Source: Apostichopus japonicus
Lineage: Eukaryota > Echinodermata > Holothuroidea > Aspidochirotida > Stichopodidae
Direction: 5' to 3'
DNA length: 64,000 bases
NCBI RefSeq assembly: GCF_037975245.1
Contig: NC_092577.1
Location: forward strand, 22,966,398-23,030,397
How positions within the stretch are numbered: the stretch's first letter is position 1; every line of letters starts with the position of its first letter. A program made the translations under genes and the position numbers. Below are positions 61,809-64,000 of the stretch, piece by piece. The notes under the pieces were generated by a model, which was not told the DNA's origin, ran no database searches, and saw only the letters and a list, made by a program, of their open reading frames with translations.

Positions 61809-62314
61809 GTCTATGGCCACATCACGATGACTATACCGGTTCTCGTCCGATCACCGAAGTCAAGCAACGTAGAGCGCACTCAGTACTTGGATGGGTGACC
61901 GCCTGGGAATACTGGGTGCCGTAGGCTTTTATTTTCCTCATTGATAACACTATGTTGCCACGACGATGAGAAAGTGAAATGGCCTACATTGACCTCTTAT
62001 GTAAACGGCCATATCACGTTGACTATACCGGTTCTCGTCCGATCACCGAAGTCAAGCAACGTAGAGCGCAGTCAGTACTTGGATGGGTGACCGCCTGGGA
62101 ATACTGGGTGCCGTAGGCTTTTATTTTCCTCATTGATAACACTATGTTGCCACGACGATGAGAAATTGAAATGGCCTACATTGACCTCTTGTTATGTCTA
62201 CGGCCATATCACGTTGACTATACCGGTTCTCGTCCGATCACCGAAGTCAAGCAACGAAGAGCGCAGTCAGTACTTGGATGGGTGACCGCCTGGGAATACT
62301 GGATGCCGTAGGCT
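61809..62314 (+). rRNA. 5S genes 61809, 62001 (A), 62196
   Basis: 61809 begins GTCTATGGCC (C6>T, turning a C-G pair of helix I into T-G) and has GCGCACTCAG. 62196 has CAACGAAG and GGATGCCG. Confidence 0.89.
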
Positions 62315-62380
62315 TTTATTTTCCTAATTGATAACACTATGTTGCCACGACGATGAAAAATTGAAATGGCCTACATTTAC

Positions 62381-62466
62381 CTCGTCCGATCACCGAAGTC
62401 AAGCAACGTAGAGCGCAGTCAGTACTTGGATGGGTGACCGCCTGGGAATACTGGGTGCCGTAGGCC
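62381..62466 (+). pseudogene. 5'-truncated 5S copy (nt 34-119)
   Basis: Same CTC junction as 55828, followed by a GGCC end and a long spacer with CTATTTAG. Confidence 0.87.
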
Positions 62467-62983
62467 TTCCTTTTCCTATTTAGAACACTGTCTTGCCACA
62501 AGGAAAGCGATTTGAAAATCGAATATATTAATAAATAACTCGATTGTTTTTATATATTAGAATTTAATACATATATATGTGAAATATAGATTAACGTAAT
62601 ATATATTAAATACATTCATTATAATATATATATTAAATCCACTGATAATAACCTACCAAACAACTAGCCTACATTTCACCTCTTGTAATGTCTACGGCCA
62701 CATCACGATTTCATAATTGATAACACTATGTTGCCACGACAATGAGAAATTGAAATCGCGTACATTGTCTTGCCACAAAGGTGTCTTGCCACAAGGAAAG
62801 CGATTTGAAAATCGAATATATTAATTAATAACTCGTTTGTTTTTATATATTATAATTTTCTACATATATATGTAAAATATAGATTAACATAATATATATT
62901 AAATCCACGCATGTATAATATATATATTAAGTGCACTCATCATAACCTACCAAACAAGTAGCCTACATTTCACCTCGTAGAAT
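62467..62983 (+). repeat. Rearranged spacer with fifth 5S stub (62690-62708)
   Basis: It repeats 61292-61808 at +1175 in structure. The type-2 part has ATTAATTAATAAC. No intact gene. Confidence 0.8.
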
Positions 62984-63297
62984 GTCTACGGCCACATCAC
63001 GATGACTATATCGGTTCTCGTCCGATCAGGTAAGTCAAGCAACGTAGAGCGCAGTCAGTACTAAGGTGGGTGACCGCCTGGGAATACTGGGTGCCGTAGG
63101 CTTTTATTTTCCTAATTGATAACACTATGTTGCCACGACGATGAAAAATTGAAATGGCCTACATTGACCTCTTGTTATGTCTACGGCCATATTACGTTGA
63201 CTATACCGGTTCTCGTCCGATCACCGAAGTCAAGCAACGTAGAGCGCAGTCAGTACTTGGATGGGTGACCGCCTGGGAATACTGGGTGCCGTAGGCT
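62984..63297 (+). rRNA. 5S genes 62984 (V) and 63179
   Basis: 62984 has TATATCGG (helix III side altered). 63179 has ATATTACG, like 32031 and 37953, and is followed by the TTTTGTCTTCAC spacer. Confidence 0.88.
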
Positions 63298-63363
63298 TTT
63301 GTCTTCACAATTGATAACACTATGTTGCCACGACGATGAGAAATTGAAATGGCCTACATTTAC

Positions 63364-63449
63364 CTCGTCCGATCACCGAAGTCAAGCAACGTAGAGCGCA
63401 GTCAGTACTTGGATGGGTGACCGCCTGGGAATACTGGGTGCCGTAGGCC
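63364..63449 (+). pseudogene. 5'-truncated 5S copy (nt 34-119)
   Basis: The third instance of the CTC-junction truncation, +983 from 62381. Confidence 0.87.
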
Positions 63450-63969
63450 TTCCTTTTCCTATTTAGAACACTGTCTTGCCACAAGGAAAGCGATTTGAAA
63501 ATCGAATATATTAATAAATAACTCGATTGTTTTTATATATTAGAATGTAATACATATATATGTGAAATATAGATTAACATAATATATATTAAACACATTC
63601 ATTATAATATATATATTAAATCCACTGATAATAACCTACCAAACAACTAGCCTACATTTCACCTCTTGTAATGTCTACGGCCACATCACGATTTCATAAT
63701 TGATAACACTATGTTGCCACGACGATGAGAAATTGAAATCGCGTACATTGTCTTGCCACAAAGAAGGTGTCTTGCCACAAGGAAAGCGATTTGAAAATCG
63801 AATATATTAATAAATAACTCGTTTGTTTTTATATATTATAATTTTCTACATATATATGTAAAATATAGATTAACATAATATATATTAAATCCACGCATGT
63901 ATAATATATATATTAAGTGCACTCATCATAACCTACCAAACAAGTAGCCTACATTTCACCTCGTAGAAT
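63450..63969 (+). repeat. Rearranged spacer with sixth 5S stub (63673-63691)
   Basis: Long spacer, 19-nt stub, short-spacer remnant with the GAAGGTGTC form of the CCACAA duplication, then a type-2 long spacer. No intact gene. Confidence 0.8.
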
Positions 63970-64000
63970 GTCTACGGCCACATCACGATGACTATATCGG
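63970..64000 (+). rRNA. 5S gene, 5' 31 nt, cut by window end
   Basis: It starts after CACCTCGTAGAAT and reads through TATATCGG, like 62984. Its class cannot be decided because nt 46-48 lie outside the window. Confidence 0.85.

Noticed and set aside
1-64000. CRISPR array or simple satellite, suggested by regular repeats
   Set aside because: The repeat is a 119-nt 5S rRNA gene with conserved spacers; there are no unique spacers and no cas genes.

Overview
The window is a eukaryotic, almost certainly animal, tandem array of 5S ribosomal RNA genes, all on the + strand, interrupted once by an apparently complete non-LTR retrotransposon (LINE). I count about 230 uninterrupted 119-nt 5S copies, one copy split by the LINE, three 5'-truncated copies, six stubs holding only the first 19 nt, and one copy cut by the window end. 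The 5S sequence has the usual eukaryotic helices and internal promoter. Its GGTTCTCGTCCGATCACCGAAG core resembles protostome and other invertebrate 5S, so an invertebrate (possibly a lophotrochozoan) is my guess, with no firm assignment. No host protein-coding gene is visible.

Unit structure: genes are joined by short spacers of about 76 bp (period 195, 193 or 192 bp). After every 1 to 7 genes comes a long, very AT-rich spacer of about 224 bp, so the array is a two-level higher-order repeat. Five recurrent gene classes are used below. C is canonical. V is usually the first gene after a long spacer, with nt 46-48 CCG>GGT and nt 80, 81 and 83 changed. H has the nt 80-83 changes only. M has the nt 46-48 change only. 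A has a 5' end reading GTAAAC instead of GTCTAC. Unless stated otherwise, each gene runs 119 nt from its listed start.

Layout: 1-31275 is a regular array of blocks with uniform long spacers. 14578-19912 is the LINE, inserted sense-wise after nt 38 of one 5S gene and flanked by a 12-bp target-site duplication. 31276-52987 is a diverged sub-array with a second long-spacer type, shortened and fused spacers, 5S stubs and large tandem duplications (about 1667, 3280, 2362 and 5922 bp). 52988-61291 returns to the first style mixed with the second. 61292-64000 is again rearranged, with stubs and truncated genes.

The LINE encodes ORF1 (357 aa, three CCHC zinc knuckles) and ORF2 (1303 aa, APE-type endonuclease, reverse transcriptase, C-terminal CCHC), joined by a TAATG stop-start overlap. 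Its architecture and its 5S target fit the Tx1 group of L1-like elements, in which 5S-targeting families such as Mutsu are known. Everything else appears to be 5S genes, spacers and their rearranged remnants.
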